DNA of 64,000 nucleotides from JACKDX01 sp964640175 (GTDB lineage Bacteria > Myxococcota_A > Polyangia > Polyangiales > GCA-016699535): the NCBI GenBank assembly GCA_964640175.1, contig CAZXFW010000007.1, positions 62,001 to 126,000 on the forward strand, written 5' to 3'. The position numbers and the translations under genes were made by a program. The notes under the pieces were generated by a model. It saw nothing but the letters and a program-made list of their open reading frames with translations, did not search any database and was not told the DNA's origin. Below are positions 53,875 to 61,542 of this stretch, in pieces (position 1 is the first letter of the stretch; every line of letters begins with the position of its first letter).

Positions 53875-55476
53875 TTAGTATCGAAAACTCAACCCTGCTC
53901 CGAAACCCAGGGATGGAACAAGCTCCAACGACTCGCCGTCGGCGTCTTGCATCCTGGCAAGCCATAGTTGACCTCGTGCGTTGATATAGGCGCTCCATCG
54001 ATCAACGATGGGAATAAACCATCGAGCATCCATCGTGCCACCGACATTCAGAGCATGATTGGTTGTCCCCTCGGCAGCATCTAGACCAAGGTTTTTGAGC
54101 CGCTCATGGTCGCTACGCTGACGGTGCTGATAGATGTATGTCAGTGATGGACCAAGACCCAGGTGCAGCTCCGTCACACCAATATAATTGCGCCATCCAA
54201 ACAGAACAGATCCCTCAGCGGTCCATTCCTCGCTTTCATGTAACCCATGGGTGTACGAACCTCCCTGTAAGATCAAGCTGCCGCCCAACCACCAGCTATC
54301 CCATCGATTCCGATAGCCGAGGTCAAGGCCATGGCGAACCGCCCAAACCGACGGTAGTGCATCGAGTCGCATGTGATATCCGAGCAACATCTGAGAAGGA
54401 TGTAGTTCGAGTAGTCCCCCTCGACGTGCCACCTGTTCATACTGCTGCTGGCGAAAATCGCGAGTGGTCAGCTTACGTTGACCACCGTAAGGCAGATCAA
54501 CTTCAGCCACCTGAAACTGATCCCGTTGACGTCTTTGAACCAAAAAACGCCCTGCGGGAAGAGCGAGTTCCGTCGCGCTGTGGCCTGAGGTGATGAGCTC
54601 TGCCATCACGGTGCCTTGAGGTCGCTGGTAAACGAGATAGCGCACGCTATCTTCCCTGGGGAACACAAGAACCGAGCGTGATTTGGCAAGTTCGGTCATG
54701 GTGATCTCGCCCGAGCCTTGAACTTGAAGATCAAACGACGGATGTTGCACCGCTGAGGATCCCAGTGCTGACCGTTGGACAGTATGACGGTACGCAAACG
54801 TATACGCTTCTAACAAGGTGACTCTTTGGTTATGATCAATGTCGGCAGCTCCTTGAAGCCCTGAAAGCCAATAGTGACTGAACACAGCGCCGCCCAGGCG
54901 ATCAGATTCCTGTGCCGGCTCGCCCTTACGTGTGGAACGAATCAACACCAGGCCTTTGGTGAGTGCAGGGCGAATCAGTCCGACATCGAAACTCGGCGCT
55001 GCATAGACTCCGCGAGCCTGGCTCACATTGGGCGTTTCACATGCATCGAGTACAACGACCTTCAGAGACGCAGGCAAGGCCTGTAATTGCTTTTGTAATG
55101 CATCCCGATTCAAGTTGGTCGAACCAAGATGTAGAGCTGTGTCATCTCCGTGTCCTGCGAAGTACACAAACAGAAGCGCGTCTTTGCCGCCCGAAGGCAG
55201 CTTGGCAAACTCGTCAGCGAGCTTGCGAAGCTCCGTTTGGACATCTGCTGCTTTAGGGCCGATCAAAAGACGAGCATGATGTTTGGGCACGCCCCCTAAC
55301 CGTATTAATACCTCATAAAAGCGCTCAGCGTCGCGTTCGGCGAAGCGAAGCGGCTCTTCATGGAAACTGCCCACATTGTGCCCGATGACAAGGGCATAGC
55401 GTGGCTGCGCGCTTACAAATGAACTAGACAGCCCAAGCCACAAACAAGCAAGCCATAATAACCAACCGCACTTCAT
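53875..55476 (-). CDS. exported caspase-family protease with C-terminal barrel-like domain
   Basis: A 533-residue exported protein. Signal peptide (cleavage about residue 23), then a C14 caspase-like domain: YALVIGHNVG, VYFAGHGDD (His109) and VVLDACETP (Cys146), the catalytic pair. After a linker with beta segments, the last ~200 residues show alternating strands with aromatic residues (WWLGGSLILQGGSYTHGL, VLFGWRNYIGV) and end in LSFRY, as outer-membrane barrels do. So a protease domain appears tethered to or combined with a barrel. The ATG overlaps the anti-sigma stop (ATGA); the ECF sigma and anti-sigma genes precede it. Confidence 0.83.
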   Translation of the reverse strand: MKCGWLLWLACLWLGLSSSFVSAQPRYALVIGHNVGSFHEEPLRFAERDAERFYEVLIRLGGVPKHHARLLIGPKAADVQTELRKLADEFAKLPSGGKDALLFVYFAGHGDDTALHLGSTNLNRDALQKQLQALPASLKVVVLDACETPNVSQARGVYAAPSFDVGLIRPALTKGLVLIRSTRKGEPAQESDRLGGAVFSHYWLSGLQGAADIDHNQRVTLLEAYTFAYRHTVQRSALGSSAVQHPSFDLQVQGSGEITMTELAKSRSVLVFPREDSVRYLVYQRPQGTVMAELITSGHSATELALPAGRFLVQRRQRDQFQVAEVDLPYGGQRKLTTRDFRQQQYEQVARRGGLLELHPSQMLLGYHMRLDALPSVWAVRHGLDLGYRNRWDSWWLGGSLILQGGSYTHGLHESEEWTAEGSVLFGWRNYIGVTELHLGLGPSLTYIYQHRQRSDHERLKNLGLDAAEGTTNHALNVGGTMDARWFIPIVDRWSAYINARGQLWLARMQDADGESLELVPSLGFGAGLSFRY

Positions 55477-56237
55477 GGCAGCTCTACGACGGTTCGATAA
55501 ATTAGCCCTTCGACATTGAGTGGCAGGTTTCGGCGGTTTGCAAGTTGCATTCTTAGATCCGTCGCGACGGTTTCCATATTGAAAGCTTTGCTTCTAACAA
55601 CGACGAACAGTTCTGTCCCTGGTTTTTCGACATCCAGAACAATCGATCCAGGTATCCATCCTGCTCCTTGAAACTCAAAGGGCTTTAACGTTGCAGACGG
55701 CAAAACCGGCTGCACATTGCCTGCTTCGAACACGAAAACCGCAGCAAAGTACTTGGAGTTCGGATCATTCGCACGGCATTCGATCTGTAATTGATCTTTT
55801 GCAAGTGGGGCTTGATGGAGTTCAACTACGTTGCCTTTGCGCTTCGCTAGCACTCGCACGTTGATAGTATTGGAGCCCATCCAGCGGATGTCATCCGAAG
55901 CTTGAGGGTGAGCTGAAGGGGACATCTGCGGGCTTGGTACACTCCGAGTGGTAACAAACATAGCCACTATGGCTGCCGTCATCGCAGGCACAACCCACCA
56001 CAGCCAACGCCTGCTTTTCGCGGGAGGAGCGGCGAGGTTAGCCTGGCGTTGAATGTGCAACGCAAACTCTGAAGGCGGCAGCGTTTGCATGAGTTTTTCT
56101 TGCTCGCTCATCAAGGCCGTAACGTACTGACTGCACGAAGCACACTCTGTAAGGTGCGATCGCATCGCCGCAAGCTCTGCGCCTTCAAGCTCACCGGCGA
56201 TGAACTCATCGAGGGCCAACGTGTTTGGGTGGTCCAT
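55473..56237 (-). CDS. anti-sigma factor with zinc-binding N-terminus
   Basis: A 254-residue membrane protein. The N-terminal zf-HC2 motif is His28-x3-Cys32-x2-Cys35 (SHLTECASC), which binds the ECF sigma factor. A single membrane helix follows (about residues 78-96, WLWWVVPAMTAAIVAMFVTT). The periplasmic part contains KYFAAVFVFEAGNVQPVLPS, a pattern similar to DUF4384-type domains found beside caspase genes. The TAATG overlap with the sigma gene and the ATGA overlap with the caspase gene make the three a coupled set. It probably holds the sigma factor inactive until an envelope signal comes. Confidence 0.85.
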   Translation of the reverse strand: MDHPNTLALDEFIAGELEGAELAAMRSHLTECASCSQYVTALMSEQEKLMQTLPPSEFALHIQRQANLAAPPAKSRRWLWWVVPAMTAAIVAMFVTTRSVPSPQMSPSAHPQASDDIRWMGSNTINVRVLAKRKGNVVELHQAPLAKDQLQIECRANDPNSKYFAAVFVFEAGNVQPVLPSATLKPFEFQGAGWIPGSIVLDVEKPGTELFVVVRSKAFNMETVATDLRMQLANRRNLPLNVEGLIYRTVVELP

Positions 56238-56737
56238 TACAATGCATCTCCTTGATACAATCGAACTTTTTCTTCCAACCACTTTAGTTTTTTTCCAATG
56301 GTCCGTCGGCTCCAGCCCAATGCCTTAGCGCATTCCTCTTGGCTCAAGTCATCCACATAATAAAGCAATGCAAGCTCCCGGAGCTTAGGGTCGAGCTCTT
56401 GCATCAACCGCAGCAACAGTTGGCGGTCGATTATTCTCTTCTCTGGGTGAGTCGAAGGACGAATGGTTTCAATGTGATGCGCTTCTTTAGGTGATTCCCA
56501 CTTTTGCTTACGCAGATAGTCGATACAGCAGTGGGTAGCGGTTCGGTATAACCATGAGAGCGGAACTGCATTCGATTCGAAGGCATGTCGGTTTAGCCAC
56601 GCGCGAAGAAAAACCTCTTGCATAAGCTCTTGAGCAACCGCATGAGATCCCAACATTAAACGACAGCGCCGCAAGACAAGCGCGCCTTTGCGGCGGTAAA
56701 GATCTTCAAACTCTTGTCGAGTGATAACATCGACCAT
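56237..56737 (-). CDS. ECF-family RNA polymerase sigma factor
   Basis: A 166-residue sigma factor. Region 2 reads LGSHAVAQELMQEVFLRAW and SWLYRTATHCCIDYLRKQ; region 4 has LSQEECAKALGWSRRTIGKK, a helix-turn-helix that reads the -35 element. Short sigma factors of this type respond to envelope or stress signals and usually activate their own operon. No promoter of ECF type (AAC/CGT) was pinned down upstream. ATG 56737 was chosen because the sigma fold begins there; ATG 56773 is possible. Confidence 0.93.
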   Translation of the reverse strand: MVDVITRQEFEDLYRRKGALVLRRCRLMLGSHAVAQELMQEVFLRAWLNRHAFESNAVPLSWLYRTATHCCIDYLRKQKWESPKEAHHIETIRPSTHPEKRIIDRQLLLRLMQELDPKLRELALLYYVDDLSQEECAKALGWSRRTIGKKLKWLEEKVRLYQGDAL

Positions 56738-56866
56738 GTGAATCCAATGTGTACGCTCTGCGAACACTAGCATGCTCTTAAGAAATCGCAGACCTTTGTG
56801 GTGGTCAATCGCGTCAAACGGCGGGGATGTTTGCAGTATCAGCATGCCATGCCTCCGTCGAGACGC

Positions 56867-58759
56867 TTATTCAACCAGCGTACCATCGGGCCAGTGAACA
56901 CCTGTCAGGTCGATAAACGGAGTTTCAGGCGACAGGGTTACACTTTGCTCAGATATAGGCACACCCTCTTTCAACACGCGCACAACTACAATGCTGGCCT
57001 CACCCCTTTCGAGGCTCAGGCCTATACGATAGGTCTTGTTGTTCTCAGGCACGATCGCGATCTGCTCAAGCCCTCCTTTGCTACCATCGTCGCTTGAAAG
57101 TAACATTATAGGATTGTGCAAGTAGCCGGTCGTGCCCCAGTCTGGGCTGTGATTGTACGCATTGCAGTCAAGTACCGGATCGCCCCACTCGGCATCAGGA
57201 TAGAGTAAGTGCACATCGACATCGCTATTGTCCTGCCACACAACTTCAACGCCTAAGCCTGAGTCCAGCGAAAGAAGCAAAGGGTCATCAGAGGTTTGGC
57301 AGCTGTTATCAGAAAGCATGCCCTGGCGCTCGTGTGCGTCAAAATCGGTGGCGATTTCGGTCACGGTGGGTATTGTGACTGCTGTGACAAGCTCACGGGT
57401 GGGGCGATTGGCATCTGCTAAGACAAGCTCTGATACACCGTTTTGCACGTGGCATAGACCAGCATTCGAGCCATCCGTGGCGATCAACCATGACGAGTCG
57501 GAGAACGTGAAACTCCCAAGGGAGACGCCGCCAAGCAGATATCCGCCGCCATCAAGACGATGGTAAAATACGGGCTGCTCATCACCAGGCGCGGGCGGTG
57601 GGGGCATCTCAGTCTTGCCCGATGACGTTGCCTCGGGCTCGGCCTGTTCTCCGTATCGGTGTTCAGCAATGAAATTGAAGTCTGCATCAAACTCGATCAC
57701 GCTGGAGGTCCAATCCTCATGCTCCATTGCCATGCCACTGACCACAAAGCGATCATCTTCGATGCGATTGATGAGAACAGAGGAATAGGCTACCGCTGCA
57801 GGTTCATAACGATGGGAGGCAATAACAGTGCCCGTTTCTGGATCGATGCGGACGAGTAAGCCACCGAGAAAGGTCCATTCGCTGTCTTCTATCTGCCGTG
57901 CGATGGTGCCAGCAACTACAACCGTTCCATTGGAAAGCTGCGTAGCCCCCGCAAAGCCTTCGTGTAAGTCTTCAATGCCGTAGGTCACACTCCACTGCGG
58001 AGTTCCATCGGCGGATAGCTTAAGTAAATACCCATCGGATTTCGGGTCAAACCGCTTGGTGTTTCCAACCACGAGCAAGCTTTCATCAGAAAGCTCGTAG
58101 ATAGCCTGGGCGTAAGTCGCCGTACCCATGTCGTAGGCTTTGCTCCACAAGTGTGCGGCTTGCTGGTCAAAGCGATGAACTATCACGCCTGACACACCGC
58201 CTATGTCACCTGCCGCCACGAATCCTCTCGATCCCATGTCCAAAGTGTGAAGACACACGGTTGACTCAGTCACAGACTCAACACTTACGAGCAGCTTGGT
58301 TGCATCTTGCAAGGCTCCTGTCTCGTCAAGTCTGAGAAGCTGACAAGTCCTTACGTGATCATCGTGATAACCCCAACCCGAAAGGATAAAGCCATCAGCT
58401 GTCTTTACGATTCCGGTGCCTCGTTCATCGAGAGCACTTCCGAAAGTCCGGACCCGTTGCATTTGTCCCTGTCGATTGATCTCCGCAAGGAAATAATCAT
58501 CTCCGCCCGCACCGAATCCGGATGTACGTCCTGTCACCATCAAGTTTCCTTGATGATTTTCGGTAAGCGCATAGCCCCAGTGCGTTTCTGTGAAGTCTCC
58601 ATAGTTCAATTCGAAATTGGAAATCAGTCCTGCATCGGGTTCGGCAGCGTCCGGCTCACCCCCGTCGGGCAATGCTGCGTCAGGCTGATCTGGCGCGGGG
58701 GACGTGCTGCATGCATGCGTCATGAGTAGTAGTCCTAGAATCCAAAAAAACCGGGTCAT
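56867..58759 (-). CDS. lipoprotein with beta-propeller-like repeats and C-terminal YfaP-like domain
   Basis: A 630-residue exported lipoprotein (ATG 58759, strong GGAGGA ribosome site; lipobox THAC). An Asp/Ala/Pro-rich spacer (DAALPDGGEPDAAEPDAG), typical of myxobacterial surface lipoproteins, precedes repeats of about 45-60 residues with the pattern D-x-L/Y-L-x-K/R-L/I that resemble delta-60 type propeller repeats (for example DGYLLKLSADGTPQWSVTYG). The C-terminal part has GVEVVWQDNSDVDVHLLYPD and DCNAYNHSPDWG, a domain of the DUF2135/YfaP type often attached to such proteins. Function unknown, likely surface binding. Confidence 0.78.
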   Translation of the reverse strand: MTRFFWILGLLLMTHACSTSPAPDQPDAALPDGGEPDAAEPDAGLISNFELNYGDFTETHWGYALTENHQGNLMVTGRTSGFGAGGDDYFLAEINRQGQMQRVRTFGSALDERGTGIVKTADGFILSGWGYHDDHVRTCQLLRLDETGALQDATKLLVSVESVTESTVCLHTLDMGSRGFVAAGDIGGVSGVIVHRFDQQAAHLWSKAYDMGTATYAQAIYELSDESLLVVGNTKRFDPKSDGYLLKLSADGTPQWSVTYGIEDLHEGFAGATQLSNGTVVVAGTIARQIEDSEWTFLGGLLVRIDPETGTVIASHRYEPAAVAYSSVLINRIEDDRFVVSGMAMEHEDWTSSVIEFDADFNFIAEHRYGEQAEPEATSSGKTEMPPPPAPGDEQPVFYHRLDGGGYLLGGVSLGSFTFSDSSWLIATDGSNAGLCHVQNGVSELVLADANRPTRELVTAVTIPTVTEIATDFDAHERQGMLSDNSCQTSDDPLLLSLDSGLGVEVVWQDNSDVDVHLLYPDAEWGDPVLDCNAYNHSPDWGTTGYLHNPIMLLSSDDGSKGGLEQIAIVPENNKTYRIGLSLERGEASIVVVRVLKEGVPISEQSVTLSPETPFIDLTGVHWPDGTLVE

Positions 58760-58829
58760 AGCTCCTCCAGGCAAGTACGACCTAGACGGTTCAGCCATGC
58801 AAATTGGGAACCCAGTGAGTGGGGATGGC

Positions 58830-60119
58830 CTAAGCGGTTTCCAGTCGCCAGAGGTCTTCGTGGGTTTCACGCTGTCGAATGATCCGAAACCCACCATCGT
58901 CCACCATCACTTCGGCAGGACGACGTCGCGCGTTGTAATTCGAGGCCATGCACGCTGCATAGGCCCCGGCGTTGGTAATGGCTAGGACATCGCCTGAGTG
59001 GACCTGGGGAAGCTGCCGATCGAGTGCTAAAAAATCTGCCGTTTCACACACGGGGCCAACAATGTCGCTGGTGATCCATGGTTGGTTTTCTTTAGGTTGT
59101 GTGACCGGGACAATGGCATGATGGGCTTGATACAGCGCTGGGCGTAACAGTTCCGTCATGGCAGCATCTACAATGACAAAGTGCTTTTTCCGTTGCTGTT
59201 TGGTTAAAATGACACGGCTAAGCAAAACGCCTGCAAGGCCGACCAAGGATCGGCCGGGCTCCACTTGGATTTCCAAGTCGAGTTCAGCCGCATTGGCTTG
59301 ATGTAAGCCTTGTTGGATGGCTTGGCCATAGGCTTGGAAATCGGGATAGGGGTGAGCTTCGTTGCCGTAGACAATGGGCCAGCCGCCGCCTGCATCGAGA
59401 GCACGGATGGGCGCCCCTGCGTGGCGAAACTCTTGAGCTAAGCCAGCAACGATTGCAACCGCGTCTCTAAGCGGCTCGGGCGAAGGGAGTTGGGACCCAA
59501 TGTGGCAGGCAAGCGTTTTGAACTCCAAATAGCGTTGTGAAAGTATAAATGGCAGAAGCTTGCGTGCGGTATCGATTTCTAAGCCGAACTTGGTGGAATG
59601 AAGGCCTGTCGCAATATAAGGATGGGTTTTAGGATCGATGTCGGGATTGACACGTAAGGCAATGGGCACCGTGACTTTTAGTTGGTCTGCAAGGTTTGCC
59701 AAGGTGCGTAGTTCTGCTTCGCTCTCTACATGAATGGCATGAATCTTGGCGTGAATGGCTGCAGCGAGTTCTTCTTCGGTTTTGCCTACGCCACTGAAAA
59801 CAATGCGCTCAGGTGCAAACCCTGCACGCAACGCTCGGGCCAACTCTCCTCCGGAGACAATGTCTGCACCGGCTCCAAGGCGTGCAATGTGTTGGAGCAC
59901 CGCTAGAGAACCGTTGGCTTTAAGTGCATAGGCGATGAGATGGGGCCTGAAATTTAATGCGGCATCGATGGTTTGATATGCCACATCAATCGCCTTGCTA
60001 TAATACACAAAACATGGGGTACCTACTTCCGCTGCAATGCGGTCAAGCGGGGTGTTGCCTGCGCACAACGTTCCGTTGACGTAATTAAAAAAAGGTGGCT
60101 GATGAAGTGGCGTCGTCAC
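58830..60119 (-). CDS. lysA: diaminopimelate decarboxylase
   Basis: Last enzyme of lysine synthesis: meso-diaminopimelate to L-lysine, PLP-dependent. The 429-residue protein has YALKANGS with the PLP lysine (Lys67), HIGSQLPSPEP, the glycine-rich DAGGGWPIVYG that binds phosphate, EPGRSLVG, and GPVCETADFLA with GAYAACMASNYN at the substrate site. The GTG start has AGGAG 6 nt upstream, placed inside the end of argH, so the two are coupled. Confidence 0.96.
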   Translation of the reverse strand: MTTPLHQPPFFNYVNGTLCAGNTPLDRIAAEVGTPCFVYYSKAIDVAYQTIDAALNFRPHLIAYALKANGSLAVLQHIARLGAGADIVSGGELARALRAGFAPERIVFSGVGKTEEELAAAIHAKIHAIHVESEAELRTLANLADQLKVTVPIALRVNPDIDPKTHPYIATGLHSTKFGLEIDTARKLLPFILSQRYLEFKTLACHIGSQLPSPEPLRDAVAIVAGLAQEFRHAGAPIRALDAGGGWPIVYGNEAHPYPDFQAYGQAIQQGLHQANAAELDLEIQVEPGRSLVGLAGVLLSRVILTKQQRKKHFVIVDAAMTELLRPALYQAHHAIVPVTQPKENQPWITSDIVGPVCETADFLALDRQLPQVHSGDVLAITNAGAYAACMASNYNARRRPAEVMVDDGGFRIIRQRETHEDLWRLETA

Positions 60120-60120
60120 A

Positions 60121-61533
60121 TTAGCTCCTGGAAGCCCGAGTACGTTTGGGGATGCGAGATTGCAAGCGCTGCTTTAGCTGACCAAGCGCTTTTCGGATTT
60201 GCTTTTTTGCCGGGCCACCTTCGATGTTGCGTCGCTCAACTGCAACTTCGGGATTTAGCGCTTTGTAGATGTCTTTATCAATGGCTGGATGGACCTTGCG
60301 CATGTCTTTGAGGCTGAGGTCTTCCAATGCGTTATCAGAGCGGATGGCCAGAGCAACCAAACGCCCTGCCAAGGCATGGGCTTTTCGGAAAGGCACGCCT
60401 TTACTTGCGAGGTAATCGGCTGCTTCTGTCGCATTGGTGTAGCCGGCTTTAAGTGCTTGTGCCATGGAGTAGGGCTTGAACGTGGCTTGGCTCAGCATGG
60501 CTGAGAGCACGGTCAGAGAGTCATTGACGGTATCAAAGGCATCAAAGACAGGTTCTTTGTCTTCCTGTAAGTCGCGGTTGTACGTGAGTGGAAGCCCTTT
60601 GAGAATGACCATGACGTTAACAAGACTGCCGATGACACGGCCTGTCTTCCCTCGGATGAGTTCAGCCATGTCTGGGTTTTTCTTTTGTGGCATCATGGAC
60701 GAACCCGTGGTGAATGCATCTCCAAGGTCGATAAAATCAAATTCTTGGCTGCTCCAAAGCACAAGCTCTTCTGCGATTCGAGACAAGTGCAATGCCGTGT
60801 TTGCCAGGCAAGCCAAAACTTCGACAAGAAAATCACGATCGGCCACGGCATCGAGTGAGTTACGCATGGGGGCGGAAAACCCAAGTGCATGCGCTGTATA
60901 GGCGCGATCGATTGGAAACGTCGTGGTGGCCAATGCCCCTGCACCTAAAGGGCATTCATTCAGTCGGACAGATGCATCCACGAAGCGTCCGCGGTCGCGT
61001 TCAAACATTTCTGCCCATGCGAGCAAGTGGTGTGAAAGCCGCGTAGGCTGAGCCCTTTGCAGATGGGTGTAGCCGGGCATCAACGTGTTGATGTGGGCTT
61101 CGGCGTGAGCCAAGAGCACCCAAAGCAATCTGTCGATCTGTTGGCAGAGGTGTTCGCATGCTTCTCGTGTCCAAAGACGCATGTCCGTGGCAACTTGGTC
61201 GTTTCGACTGCGTGCGGTATGAAGTTTCCCTCCAACTGGGCCGATGCGCTTGGTAAGCAGCGCTTCGATGTTCATATGCACATCTTCCAGAGCAAGTTGC
61301 CAATCGACTTTTCCTGAAGTGACCTTTGTTTCAATCGCCTTGAGCCCGAGGTGTATTTTTTTGGCTTCGGCAGCAGTAAGAATGTGTTGCTTTTTAAGCA
61401 TGGCCACATGAGCCAACGAGCCTCGGATGTCGTGTAAAGCAAGACGCTTATCGACATGAACGCTGGCGCTGTAACGTGCCGCTAGCTGGTGTGTGTCTTT
61501 CGAAAAACGACCGCCCCAAACCTTATCCGACAT
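60121..61533 (-). CDS. argH: argininosuccinate lyase
   Basis: Splits argininosuccinate to arginine and fumarate, the last step of arginine synthesis. The 470-residue protein starts SDKVWGGRFSKDTHQLAARY, which is typical, and has TARSRNDQVATDMRLW, GYTHLQRAQP and the fumarase-superfamily signature GSSMMPQKKNPD (about 281-292). lysA follows one base after its stop. No other arginine genes are in the window. Confidence 0.97.
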   Translation of the reverse strand: MSDKVWGGRFSKDTHQLAARYSASVHVDKRLALHDIRGSLAHVAMLKKQHILTAAEAKKIHLGLKAIETKVTSGKVDWQLALEDVHMNIEALLTKRIGPVGGKLHTARSRNDQVATDMRLWTREACEHLCQQIDRLLWVLLAHAEAHINTLMPGYTHLQRAQPTRLSHHLLAWAEMFERDRGRFVDASVRLNECPLGAGALATTTFPIDRAYTAHALGFSAPMRNSLDAVADRDFLVEVLACLANTALHLSRIAEELVLWSSQEFDFIDLGDAFTTGSSMMPQKKNPDMAELIRGKTGRVIGSLVNVMVILKGLPLTYNRDLQEDKEPVFDAFDTVNDSLTVLSAMLSQATFKPYSMAQALKAGYTNATEAADYLASKGVPFRKAHALAGRLVALAIRSDNALEDLSLKDMRKVHPAIDKDIYKALNPEVAVERRNIEGGPAKKQIRKALGQLKQRLQSRIPKRTRASRS

Positions 61534-61542
61534 GGTAGGCCT

